DNA of 64,000 nt from assembly GCA_012295275.1 (NCBI GenBank), contig CM022669.1, positions 5,427,368-5,491,367 on the forward strand, written 5' to 3'. The DNA comes from Chrysomallon squamiferum. Taxonomy: Eukaryota > Mollusca > Gastropoda > Neomphalida > Peltospiridae. Positions 14,722 to 26,330 of the stretch are shown here, in pieces. Numbering within the stretch: the stretch's first letter is position 1; each line of letters begins with the position of its first letter. The notes under the pieces are model-generated. The model made no database searches. It worked only from the letters and a program-made list of their open reading frames with translations, and had not been told where the DNA came from. Made by a program: the position numbers and the translations under genes.

Positions 14722-15170
14722 TTGGAAATGCAAATATTACTTGATACATCTACACATTGGTCAAAGCAAATATACGAACTACTGTTCGTAGCTTTTTCAT
14801 TGTTAACTATCACCTATACACTTGTATTGAAATGTCAGCATATGAAACCAAAATACGTAAAAGAAATATGATAACTGGGATCTGATTTTATTTTTCAAGT
14901 ATTTGAAATATACATGACTAAAATATTAAAAGAAATAAATAGCGATTTAAAAAATCTTTTTCTCGTATATCTGTGTGTGAATGTGTGTGTGTCTCTCTGT
15001 GTCTGTCTCTCTCTCTGTCTCTCTCTCTCTGTCTCTCTCTTACTTTCGGAGTGACTTGATCCATTTCAATGATGTTTTAAGCTGTCGTATTCAGTTTTTC
15101 ACAGATAATGCTGATAGACCCTGAAAATAATATAAATGTTGTAACAACTCTGTTTTTCTTGTTTCCATTC
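14722..15170. other. Unique spacer upstream of the carrier gene
   Basis: AT-rich sequence with a CT-rich microsatellite at about 14,990-15,048. It probably contains part of the first intron, and perhaps the promoter or first exon, of the carrier gene. I could not identify a convincing start codon with a donor site. Confidence 0.4.
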
Positions 15171-15850
15171 TTAAATTACAAGCCTTTCGATGCTAGAGCA
15201 GTATCACATCGTTCTCACAAAAGTATCATTAACGTACTATGTTGTTACGATGGTTTAAACCAGTGATGGGAGAGGTGCGCGGCTGGTGCGACCTAGTGGG
15301 AGTTTGCCTGTTTAGTGTGTCATACACTTGGTCTTTTTTGGATGGTGAATTGGCTTCGAGCTTCTCTTGAGCAAGCGGTGGGCGTTAGACTTTGCACCGA
15401 TACATTTTCAGATTTTTGCTCTGAGTTTATTCTAATGTGTATTTCTGTGTGTGCTGTATTTCACAAACAAAATTTATTTGCAGGAATGAATTTTCGATCA
15501 GCGTTTGAGTAGCTCAAGTTTAAATCATTTAATGATCAGTTAATTAAACTTTTATTTAAGGTTTAAAAAATATTATTTATGTTTGATCAGATAATTCAAA
15601 AATTATTGATAATTTAATAGCCCTTCTGACGTTACAGTGCTGAAAGTGCATGATATACACATCGACAACAACAACAATAACAACAACAACAACAACAAAA
15701 AGAACAGCAACAATAATAAAAACAGCAACAATAATAAGAACAAAAACAACAACAAAATAGTAATACATATAATGTTGTTCCTGCTGTTTAAGATATTTCG
15801 AACTAAAATCTTCACTAACATAAACCGTTTCTTCTAAATATGATCTTAAC
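15171..15850. repeat. C-type long repeat, diverged part-copy
   Basis: Matches 6,029-6,720 and 19,668-20,370 at lower identity. Shared text includes TACAAGCCTTTCGAT, TGATGGGAGAGGTG, TTGGCTTCGAGCTTCTCTTG and TTCTGACGTTACAGTG. The first about 400 bp are unusually G+C-rich for a repeat in this window. A 65-codon frame at 15,315 is interrupted in the sister copies, so I do not call it coding. Confidence 0.8.
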
Positions 15851-17750
15851 AGAGATAACACACGTCAGAAACAATCTTCTATTGTAATGCACACCACAGT
15901 AACAAGCTTGTATAAGAGCAATGCATAGTTCTCAGTTATTAGGAGTATGAGAGAAAGAAACAGTTTTCGTTTGCTTTGTTTTATTTTATTTTGTCTCATT
16001 TTATTTTATTATCTTTATTTATTTATTTTTATTACTACTACTACTGCTATTATTATTATTGTTATTGTTAATGTTCACGAGTTTAAATCGGCCTCCTAAC
16101 GTCAAAGCTGGAGAAGTGTAATACAATAATAACAACAACAAGAACAACAACAACAATAATAATAATAATATGAATGCGATAATGATAATCATAATAACAA
16201 CAACAATAACAACAGCAAGAACGAAACAATTAAGAAAAAAAACTTTGAATACTTTTTCAGAAATCTTAGCATTCAATAGTATATGTTAGTTTCAAGAAAA
16301 CTACGATGATGCAATTCATTTAAAAAAGAGACAGCCATAATGAATTCGACCCTCTCATTACTTTGGTCAATGAAGTTTTCTCAAAACATCACAAATAAAA
16401 TATTTTACTTTCAGAATATAATTTTAAAGAATGTATCAAATCAGACCAAATCATGAAACACAAATCGTTTCCTTTAAAGACAATCGAACCGTAGCGATCT
16501 TCAGATGTAATAGATACCACAATAAAATACTGTTATAAGAATCTAGTTTTGAGTTAGTCAAAACATCAGAGATCCATTGTAGAAAAGCTTTATTATTTTT
16601 ATTTTACTATTATATTTAGTTACTTTTATATTTTGTATGTTGTTATGGTAGTCGTACGATTACTATGAGGTCTTTCTCATTTTCTCTCAGTGAATCTCTT
16701 TTTCTGTCCAAGTTCTAATTCATTTTAAAACAAATATTTAAGAAGAAATAGAACAACAATGCTTATCTTCACATTTAAGAACAAACAGAATGAAAATGAT
16801 TATACTCATATTTATGAACAAACAGAATGACAATGTCTATATTCATATTTAAGAACAAACAGAAGGAGAATGTTTATATTCATATTTAAGAACAAACAGA
16901 ATAAGAATGTTTATATTCATATTTTAGAACAAATAGAACTAGAATGTTTATATTCACATTTAAGACCAAACAGAAGGAGAATATTTATATTCGCATTTGA
17001 GAACAAACAGAACTAGAAAGTTTATATTCAAATTTAAGAACAAACAGAATGAGAATTTTTATATTCATATTTTAGAACAAACAGAATGAGAATGTTTATA
17101 TTCACATTTAAGAACAAAGTGAACTAGAATGTTTATAGTCATATTTAAGAACAAACAGAATGAGAGTTTTTATATTTAAATTTAAGAAAAAACAGAATGA
17201 GAATGTTTCTATTCATATTTAAGAACAAACAGAATGAGAATGTTTATATTCACATTTAAGAACAAATAGAACGAGAATGTTTATATTGTTATTTAAGAAC
17301 AAACAGAACTAGAATGTTTATATTCACATTAAAGAACAAACAGAATGAGAATGTTTATTTTCACATATAAGAACAAACAGAATGAGAATGTTTATATTCA
17401 AATTGAAGAATAAATAGAATGAGAATGTTTATATAAGAACAAACAGAACAGCCAGCAGGAGAAAATGTTTGGTAACAGAAAAACTAGAACGTGTAAGTGC
17501 TTCAGACACAAAACTACGTCGATGAAAGAAGCAGCATATTAAACTACAGAAGGAGAAAAACTGTTTTAAAAATAGATAATATTAATTTAAAATCGTGAGA
17601 CAAAATTCAGGTGTTTGCTATTTCCAAGTCCGTGATAGATTTGTGTGCAGTTGTTGTCAGAATTCTAAAACCTTTGATATGACTAAATTAAAAAGAACCT
17701 GAACACATCAGATAAATCAAAGTAAACACTTCTTGAAATTAAAAACTCCA
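15851..17750. repeat. A-type long repeat, copy 3
   Basis: Third A-type copy: AACGTCAAAGCTGGAGAAG near 16,099, a deleted central part compared with copies 1 and 2, the minisatellite, CAGCAGGAGAAAATG near 17,453, and a right flank with CCTTTGATATGACTAAATTA near 17,671. No gene is seen. Confidence 0.78.
16737..17440. repeat. 37-bp minisatellite array 3
   Basis: About 19 imperfect 37-bp units. Compared with the other arrays many units carry CATATTTAAG, so this array has its own dominant variant. Confidence 0.92.
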
Positions 17751-17863
17751 ATTATCTGTTCACTTTATTTGAATAGTGGGGTTGATAACAACGCTGAAAG
17801 TATGAACTGTAAAGAGTAAATTACAGATTCTTTTCAGATAATGAGGAGATCAAGTCGTGAAAA

Positions 17864-17998
17864 TTATTTAACTGGAACTATTGGTGGAAGCTCTCCTTTG
17901 TAATTGCTGAGCAATATGATAAGGTCGAATGTCTGACGGTCTTGGGCATTAGCGTACATGCCTAAACGTATCGATTCATTGGATAAAAGTCCTTCTTT
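17864..17998 (-). pseudogene. C-terminal relic of a second pyruvyltransferase-like gene
   Basis: A 44-codon open segment ends in LLSNYKGELPPIVPVK and a TAA at 17,864-17,866. The intact enzyme ends LLNTYEGELPPIGPVMDV. At the DNA level CTATTGGTGGAAGCTC is identical in both, and the next 25 or so bases are similar. Nothing upstream (higher coordinates) shows the rest of the enzyme. The first codons (KEGLLSNE) coincide with a repeat edge, GGATAAnAGTCCTTCTT on the plus strand, that recurs in the array from 24.4 kb on. Most likely it is the broken 3' end of a duplicated gene. It could also be the last exon of a gene whose other exons are gone or lie elsewhere. Confidence 0.62.
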
Positions 17999-18596
17999 AT
18001 AAATAAAATAGTTATTTTCTTACTCTTGACCTAAAATAAGTAACTACCGTGTTAATTATTTATTTAGCCCAAAATATGTCTGTCTAGCAGTTCTTTGTAC
18101 CTGCATTTATCCTTCCCAAACAATAAACAATGCTAATCAAATTAGGTTACTTCCAGAAAAACAAAGCCGGAGTTTGTAGGTATCAGGCATTATCAATACG
18201 ACCATGGTCGAGTACCAACAACAATAAAACAGTAAACAAAAATATAAAAATAAAATAAAATAACATGAAATAAAACTATTATTATTATTATCATTATTAT
18301 TATTATTATTATCATCATCATCATCATCATCATCATCATTCCGAACAATCTTTTACAAACTTATTTTGTAATTTCTTATATGTGACTTTTAAAAACTATA
18401 AGAATGAAAATCAGGATCAAACCTTTCTTGATAATATTTACCTTGATGGTGTATTTCTTATGCAAGTATCTATGTATGTTCATATGTACGTATGCATTTA
18501 TGTATGCATGTATATTATATTGCTTTGCTTCTATTTATTTATTTATCTTTTCTGTGTGTGTGTGTGTATATATATATAATAGAAAGAGAGAGAGAG
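17999..18596. repeat. Repeat segment with homeodomain palindrome and microsatellites
   Basis: Close to 24,400-24,760. It contains the conserved AAACAATAAACAA (18,118-18,130) and TAATCAAATTA (18,134-18,144) motifs, then TACGACCATGGTCGAGTA. It diverges before the CRE pair seen in later copies. It ends in TTA and ATC microsatellites (about 18,280-18,340), a TATG-rich tract and a short GA tract. Confidence 0.75.
18118..18144. promoter_or_regulatory. Candidate regulatory block 1: forkhead-like plus homeodomain-dimer site
   Basis: AAACAATAAACAA (18,118-18,130) contains two forkhead-type cores. TAATCAAATTA (18,134-18,144) fits the P3 class of paired-homeodomain dimer site, TAATYNRATTA. No CRE follows in this copy. 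Function is inferred from motif matches only. Confidence 0.35.
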
Positions 18597-20420
18597 AATT
18601 ATGGAGTTAAAAATTATAACAGATAGAATGATAATATAAGGAAGACCAAATAAATGTGAATACCTTTCTGTTGTTTCAGTTACAAACCAGTAAGTATATT
18701 TCTACAAACACGAAACAGTTTTCCCTTCTTTTGCTGGACTCCAAGTCACCACTCAAGCAAGACATCTGTGTGGCAGCTACCTGTGTACGAACTGAAACGT
18801 TCTTCAAAAACAGATTTGGTGTCAGTTAGAGTATCCGTTCACAGTCTGGGGACACCTACATGCACAAAGTCACGCATTCTCTCCGTTTATCTGTTTTATA
18901 GTTGTTTGATGTATCCGACGATTCATTAATACATAAGGTAAGAAAATTAATTTAATTCATCTATACTTATATATATATGTGTTATCCGTTTGCAATGAAT
19001 AACTGCTTTTCTCTCTCTCTATATATATATCTATCTGAATGTGTGTGTTTATATGTGTCTTTATTAACATTTTTGTTGTTATTTTGAGTTCATCTCTCTC
19101 TGTTATTTTAGTTTTTTTTTATGTTTTTCGTTGTTCAGATCAAGTATAGAGATATGAAGTTTGTGTTGATAGACTTTGAAAACAGTATTTGAAAACTTAA
19201 ATTTTGTATAGCATACTGCACTTGTAACAAATATAGATTAAAAATGGCGAATTGACGTCAATGCTGCAGTAAGAATAGATTTTCAAGTCTACACGTTTAT
19301 TTAAACGAATTACTTAAATATCTGTGTCATACAGTTACTATTTTAAGATCAGTTTAAAGTATTAATTATTATGCTAAGAAACCCACACAAAAAACACCTC
19401 TATTTAAAATTAATTGTTTTTAAGAACTGAATTTTTCTAAATAATAAACACACCTACATTTTTTAATGAAAAAACAACAACAACAACAACAAAAAACCCC
19501 AACAACAAACAAACAAACAAAAACACAAAAATAAAACAGATGATAAATAAATAAAAATAACTTAGTTTTAGTGGGGATGTTCTTTCTTACAACTGATATC
19601 GGTGATGTTGTGTCTAGGCGTTTTTATTTTTTTATTTTTATTATGTTTTTTTTGTTCATAAAGCTGTTACAAGCCTTTCGATACTACAGCAGTCTCACAT
19701 CGTTCTCACAGAAGTATCATTAACGTACTATGTCGTTACGATGGTTTAATCCAATGATGGGAGAGGTGGGCCGCCGATAACCCTAGTGGGCGTTTGACTG
19801 TTTAGTTTGTTTTACGCTTGGTCCTTTTTGGATGATGAATTGGCTTCGAGCTTCTCTTGTGCAAGCGGTGGGCGTCTGACTTTGCACCGATAACTTTTCA
19901 GATTGTTTTCATTAGTTTATTCTAATGTGTATTTCTGTGTGTACTGTATTTCACAAAAAAAAGAAAAAAAGAAGGATATTCGCAGGAATGAATTTTCGAT
20001 CAGCGTTTGAGTAGCTCAAGATTAAATCATTTAATGATCAATTAATTAAACTTTTATTTAATGTTTAAAAAATATTATTTATATTTGATTCGCTTATTCT
20101 AAAATTATTGAGAATTTAATAGGCATTCTGACGTTACAGTGTAGAAAGTGGATGATATACAAAACAACAACAACCAGAATAAGAACAACAACAAGAACAA
20201 AAAGAACAGCAACAATAATAAAAACAAAAACAACGACAGTAATAATAAGAGAATGATCATGACGAAATAGAAACAACAACAACAATAATAATTCAGATAA
20301 TGTTGTTGCTGCTGTTTAAGATATTTAGGACTAAAATCTTCTCTAACATAAACCGTTTCTTTAAAATATGATCTTAACAGGGATCAATTAATTGAACGTT
20401 TGTAAAAACTTATATATATA
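18597..20420. repeat. C-type long repeat, copy 2
   Basis: Near-identical partner of 4,794-6,780, lacking the 169-bp duplication. Together with the following A-type copy it makes a direct repeat that lies on both sides of the carrier/pyruvyltransferase island. It contains ATTGACGTCAAT at 19,251-19,262. No gene is seen. Confidence 0.88.
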
Positions 20421-23400
20421 TGGTGTTCTTGTTGTTATTGCTGCTGGGTTTTAAATCAAATATATTTATTATAATTAAAAAATAAAATAAAAAGTTATTT
20501 CAAAATTACTACAACAGAAAGTATTTAGAATATATTAGTTTCAAGACAACTACGATGATGCAATTCATTTAAAAAAAAGACAGCCACAATGGATTTGACC
20601 CTCTCATTACTTTGGTCATTGAAGTTTTCTCAAAACAACACAAACAAAACATTTCACTTTCAGAATATAATTTTAAAGAATGGATCATGTTTTGCTAAAC
20701 AAATAAAAATTGACTTGAACTACAAGACAAAGAACATTGGGTTCATACTTACAGTTTGTAAAAGTGTAAAATATCAAATTACTGAAGTAATTCCTCTGGT
20801 AAACTCTGGGTTACTCCAAAGTCACATTGACATGCTGAATGACACATCGTCTCAGCGAGACGGGTATGGAAATCATCCAAACATATGTAACACAAACCCT
20901 TTCCTTTAAAGTCAATCTAACCGTAGCGATCTTCTGTTGTAATAGATACTACAATAACATACTGTTATAAGAAACTAGTTTTGAATTAGTAAAAACATAA
21001 GAGATCCATTGTAGAAAAGGTTTATTATTTTTATTTTCCTATTTTATTTAGTTATTTTTTGTATTTTCTATTTTACAAGCAGTAGCAGTAGTACTAATAG
21101 TAGATGTAAAGCTGTAGTAATATAGTACTACTTGTTGTTGTTATGGTAGTAGTAGTTCTAATAGTAGATGTAAAGCTGTAGTAATATAATACTACTTGTT
21201 GTTGTTATGGTAGTAGTAATATTACTACTAGCCTCTCCTTCATTTTCTTTCAGTGACTCGATTTTTCTGTCCCCATTTTAAATTATTTTAATATAAATAT
21301 CGTTTTCTATCCAGTCGATATTTAAGAACAAACATAACGAGAATGTTTATATTCACATATAAGAACAAATAGAACTAGAATGCTTATATTCACATTTAAG
21401 AACAAACAGAACGAGAATGTTTATATTCACTTTTAAGAACAAATAGGTTGAAAATGTTTATATTCACATATAAGAACAAATAGAACTAGAATTTTTATAT
21501 TCATATTAAAGCACAAATAGAACTAGAATATTTATATTCACATTTAAGAACAAACAGAAAGAGAATGTTTATATTCACATATAAGAACAAACAGAATTAG
21601 AATGTTTATATTCACTTTTAAGAACAAATAGGTTGAAAATGTTTATATTCACATCTAAGAACAAATAGAACAAGAATATTTATATTCACATATAAGAACA
21701 AACAGAACTAGAATGTTTATATTCATATTTAAGAACAAATAGAACGGGAATATTTATATTCATATTTATGAAGAAATAGAATGAGAATGTTTATATTCAC
21801 ATTTAAGGACAAACAGAACAAGAATGTTTATATTCACATTTAACAACAAACAGAACGAGAATGTTTATATTCACATATAAAAAAAAGAATGAGAATGTTT
21901 ATATTCACATATAACAACAAACAGAACTAGAATGTTTATATTCACTTTTAAGAACAAATAGGTTGAAAATGTTTATATTCACATATAAGAACAAATAGAA
22001 CTAGAATGTTTATATTCACATTTAAGAACAGAGAGAGAATGTTTATATTCACATATCAGAACAAACAGAATTAGAATGTTTATATTCACACTTGAGAACA
22101 AATAGAAGGGGAATATTTATATTCACATTTAAGAACAAACAAAACGAGAATGTTTATATTCACATTTAAGAACAAACACAACGAGAATGCTTATATTCAC
22201 ATACAAGAACAAATGGAACGAGAATATTTATATTCACATTTAAGAACAGACAGAACGAGAATGTTTATATTCACATTTAAGAATAAACAGAACGAGAATG
22301 TTTATATTCACATATAAGAACAAATGGAAGGAGAATATTTATATTCACCTATAAGAACAAACAGAACAAGAATGTTTATATTCACATTTAAGAACAAATA
22401 GGACGGGAATATTTATATTCATATTTAAGAAGAAATAGAATGAGAATGTTTATATTCACATTTAAGAACAAATAGGTTGAAAATGTTTATATTCACATAT
22501 AAGAACAAATAGACCTAGAATGTTTATATTCACATATAAGAACAAATAGAACTAGAATGTTTATATTCACATATAAGAACAAATAGAACTAGAATGTTTA
22601 TATTCACATATAAGAACAAACAGAACGAGAATGTTTATATTCACTTTTAAAAACAAATAGGTTGAAAATGTTTATATTCAGATATAAGAACAAATAGAAC
22701 AAGAATGTTTATATTCACATATAAGAACAAATAGAACTAGAATGTTTATATTCACATTCAAGCATAAATAGAACTAGAATGTTTATATTCACATTTAAGA
22801 ACAAACAGGACAAGAATGTTTATATTCACATATAAGAACAAACAGAATTAGTATGTTTATATTCACACTTGAGAACAAATAGAAGGGGAATATTTATATT
22901 CATATTTAAGAATAATTAGAATGAGAATGTTTATATTCACATTTAAGGACAAAGAGAATGAGAATGTTTATATTCACATACAAGAACAAATGGAACGAGA
23001 ATATTTATATTCACATTTAAGAAGAAATAGAACAAGAATGTTTATATTCATATTTAAGAACAAATAGAACGGGAATATTTATATTCATATTTAAGAATAA
23101 ATAGAATGAGAATGTTATATTCACATATAAGAACAAATAGAACTTGAATGTTTATATTCACTTTTAAGAACAAATAGGTTGAAAATGTTTATATTCACAT
23201 ATAAGAACAAATAGAACAAGAATATTTATATTCACATTAAAGCATAAATAAAACTAGAATGTTTATATTCACATTTAAGAACAGAGAGAGAATGTTTATA
23301 TTCACATATAAGAACAAACAGAATTAGAATGTTTATATTCACACTTTAGAACAAATAGGAGGGGAATATTTATATTCATATTTGAGAAGAAATAGAATGA

Positions 23401-24110
23401 GAATGTTTATATTCACATTTAAGGACAAAGAGAATGAGAATGTTTATATAAGAACAAACAGAACGAGAATGTTTATATTCACATACAAGAACAAATGGAA
23501 CGAGAATATTTATATTCACATATAAGAACAAATGGAACGAGAATATTTATATTCACATTTAAGAACAAATAGAACAAGAATGTTTATATTTACATTTAAG
23601 AACAAATAGAATGGGAATATTTATATTCATATTTATGAAGAAATAGAATGAGAATGTTTATATTCACATATAAGAACAAATAGAATGAGAATGTTTATAT
23701 TCACATTTAAGGAGAAACAGAACGAGAATGTTTATATTCACATTTAAGAACAAATAGATCGAGAATGTTTATATTCACATTTAAGAATAAATAGAATTAG
23801 AATATTTATATAAGAAAAAACAGAACAGCCAGCCGGAGAAAATGTTTGGAAACAGAAAAACTAGAACGAGTAAGACACAAAACTACATCAGTGAAAGAAT
23901 CAGCATATTAAACTAGAGAAGAATAAAAACTGTTTTAAAAATAGGTAATATTTATTTTAAATCAAAATTCAGGTGTTTGCTATTTAAAAGTCCGTGATAG
24001 ATTAGTGTGCAGTTGTTGTCTGAATTCTAAAACCTTTGATATGACTAAATTAAAGAGGAACCTGAACAGATCGGATAAATCAAAGTAAACACTTCTTCAA
24101 ATTAAACATT
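20421..24110. repeat. A-type long repeat, copy 4
   Basis: Fourth and longest A-type copy. It joins the C-type repeat with a loss of about 310 bp relative to 6,780-7,090. From 20,425 to about 21,340 it tracks 7,091-8,000 closely, including the two-copy repeat of about 72 bp at 21,079-21,220. A 106-codon frame at 20,589 is intact only in this copy; copy 2 at 7,258 has a frameshift. I do not call it coding. Confidence 0.8.
21310..23815. repeat. 37-bp minisatellite array 4 (largest)
   Basis: About 2.5 kb, close to 68 units of the 37-bp repeat. Higher-order structure is visible: a group of units including one with AAATAGGTTGAAAATG recurs several times (for example near 21,440, 21,625, 21,950, 22,470, 22,645 and 23,165). 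This suggests amplification in multi-unit blocks. Confidence 0.94.
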
Positions 24111-24370
24111 TTAATTATCTGTTCACTTTATTTGAATAGTGGGGTTGCTAACAACGCTGAAAGTATGAACTGTAAAGAGTAAATTAGATATTCATTCCAG
24201 ATAATGAGGCGATCAAGTTGTGAAAATTTCTTTCTTTGAAAACTTCATTTCGGAAAGGATTGAATAATTCAAAGTATATCGAAATATCATAAATCAGAAT
24301 CTTTCGCTAATATATAATTGTTATTAGGGTTGTTTTTAATATTCTTATTAAATTCATTTTTCATATAATT
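24111..24370. other. Spacer at the position equivalent to the pyruvyltransferase relic
   Basis: The left part matches 17,745-17,862 (AACAACGCTGAAAGTATGAA, GATAATGAGG), but where the copy at 17,864 carries the enzyme relic this copy has unrelated AT-rich sequence. The repeat match resumes at TTCGTTGGATACGAGTCC near 24,382. Confidence 0.6.
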
Positions 24371-24523
24371 TAAACATCAGTTCGTTGGATACGAGTCCTT
24401 CTTTATATGTAATATAGTTACTTTCTTACTTTTGACCTAAAATACGTCATTTCCGTGTTAATTATTTATTTAACCCAAAATATGTCTGTCTAGCAGTTCT
24501 TTGTCCCTGCAGTTATCCTTCCC

Positions 24524-24550
24524 AAACAATAAACAATGCTAATCAAATTA
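24524..24550. promoter_or_regulatory. Candidate regulatory block 2: forkhead-like plus homeodomain-dimer site
   Basis: Same arrangement as block 1: AAACAATAAACAA at 24,524-24,536 and TAATCAAATTA at 24,540-24,550. No CRE follows in this copy. Confidence 0.35.
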
Positions 24551-24685
24551 GGTTACTTCCAAAAAAACAAAGCCGGAGTTTATAGGTTTCAGGCATTATC
24601 AATACGACCATGGCCGAGTATCAACAACAATAAAACAGTAAACAAAAATATAAAAATAAAATAACATGAAATAAAACTATTATTA

Positions 24686-24755
<70 letters not shown>

Positions 24756-25043
24756 TCCGAACAATCTTTTACTCACATTCTATATTACATTTCAAGTTAA
24801 TATTCTTCGTTCCACAAAACATTTAACAAGGTGTGGCAATATGTGCTAAAATAATTATAGGTGTGTATGAATTGTAAATCATACCATCGTATTAATGAAT
24901 ATCTCAAACATACGTTTTGCCAATAAATGTTTAATGTATATTAAAATAATTTAGAAGGAAAGATAATAAATTCACATGAAAATTTCGGTGACATGAAATA
25001 CAGTTTAAACTTTTAAGCTTCTCCTCAAACGACAAAAAAAAAA

Positions 25044-25083
<40 letters not shown>

Positions 25084-26110
25084 TAAATAAATAAAAATGA
25101 AAAAAAATACCAACAACAATAACAATTGTTTACGATTTCATGGAATTAACTGCGAAAACTATTTTAATACTAATATGGCGAACTGAGAGGTGAAAAACGA
25201 AGCCGTATTTAACAAATATAAATTAAAACAAATTTTTGAATCCTGTTTTCTGAAAGCCGAAAAAAAAAATGGTTTGGTACTATTTTCTTTATTGAAGCAT
25301 GTCAGTGAAAACACATTTATTTTGTTTAAAGTAATATCAAATTTTATATATTTATCTGAAACGTTATTTATTTTACAACTAGAAAACTGGAATAGTCTTT
25401 GATGGAACAGGTGTCAATTTTTATAGGTATCTCAGTGAACTCGGACAAGATAGACAGCTAGATATATTCAAATATATGTATGTATATATGTATTTATGTA
25501 TAGAGAGAGAGAGAGAGAGAGAGAGAGATATGTAATTATGGAGTTGAAAATTATATTAGATAGGCTGATAATATAATGAACACCAAATAAATGTGAATAT
25601 CCTTGTCTATCCTTTGTTCTCATAAGTTTACTGTTGTTTCACTTACAAACCAGTAAGTAAGTATGTTTTTACAAAACAGGAAACAGTTTTTCGTTCTTTT
25701 TCTCGTCTCCGACTCATCACTCAAGCACGACGTTGCTATACATTCTTAATTAATCCAAGATTCTAAATAGTTACCAAAGATTCACAAAGTCTCCTTTATA
25801 TTTTGGATTACTGTTATCTGCTTAGCAATTGAAACTGATGTCAAAATTCAAAAAGAATTGTTTCGTTACTTCTTCTAGTCTTAGTTACAGTACCTACATA
25901 CACAAAAGTCATGTATTTTCCCACTTATCTCTTTTGGTTTTATTAAAGTTTTAAATCAGATTGTTCTTTGATGTATCCGACTGTTCATTAATACATCAGG
26001 TAATTCCTGTTCATTAATTCCTGTATACATGCATATATGTATTATCTGTTTGCAATGAATAACTGTTTTTCTCTCTGTATATATCTATATATCTGAATGT
26101 GTGTTTATGT

Positions 26111-26148
<38 letters not shown>

Positions 26149-26289
26149 ATTTTGATTTCATCTCTCTCTGTTATTTAGTTTTTAATGTTCTACTGTTGTT
26201 TAGATCAATTATACAGATACCATAATAGACTTTCAAAACAGTATTTGAAATGTTTTATTTTTGTATTGCATACTGCACTTGTAACAAAT

Positions 26290-26330
26290 ACAGATAAAAA
26301 TGGCCGATTGACGTCAATGCTGGAGTAAGA
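26290..26330. promoter_or_regulatory. ATTGACGTCAAT palindrome with ATGGC element (type example)
   Basis: The 12-bp perfect palindrome ATTGACGTCAAT sits directly after AAAAATGGCCG. Exact copies of the palindrome start at 5,613; 19,251; 26,307; 27,075; 31,616; 32,434; 36,859; 37,652; 43,673; 44,455; 50,482; 51,289; 56,456; 57,250 and 60,744. In each, AAATGGC lies a few bases before it, resembling a YY1-type AAnATGGCGGC core. bZIP (CREB/ATF/C/EBP-type) binding is an inference from the motif. Confidence 0.4.

Noticed and set aside
14706-14813. 36 extra N-terminal codons of the carrier frame, starting at GTG
   Set aside because: There is no ATG, and a stop precedes the GTG. A strong pyrimidine tract and AG acceptor end the segment exactly where the first membrane helix begins, so it is most likely intron.
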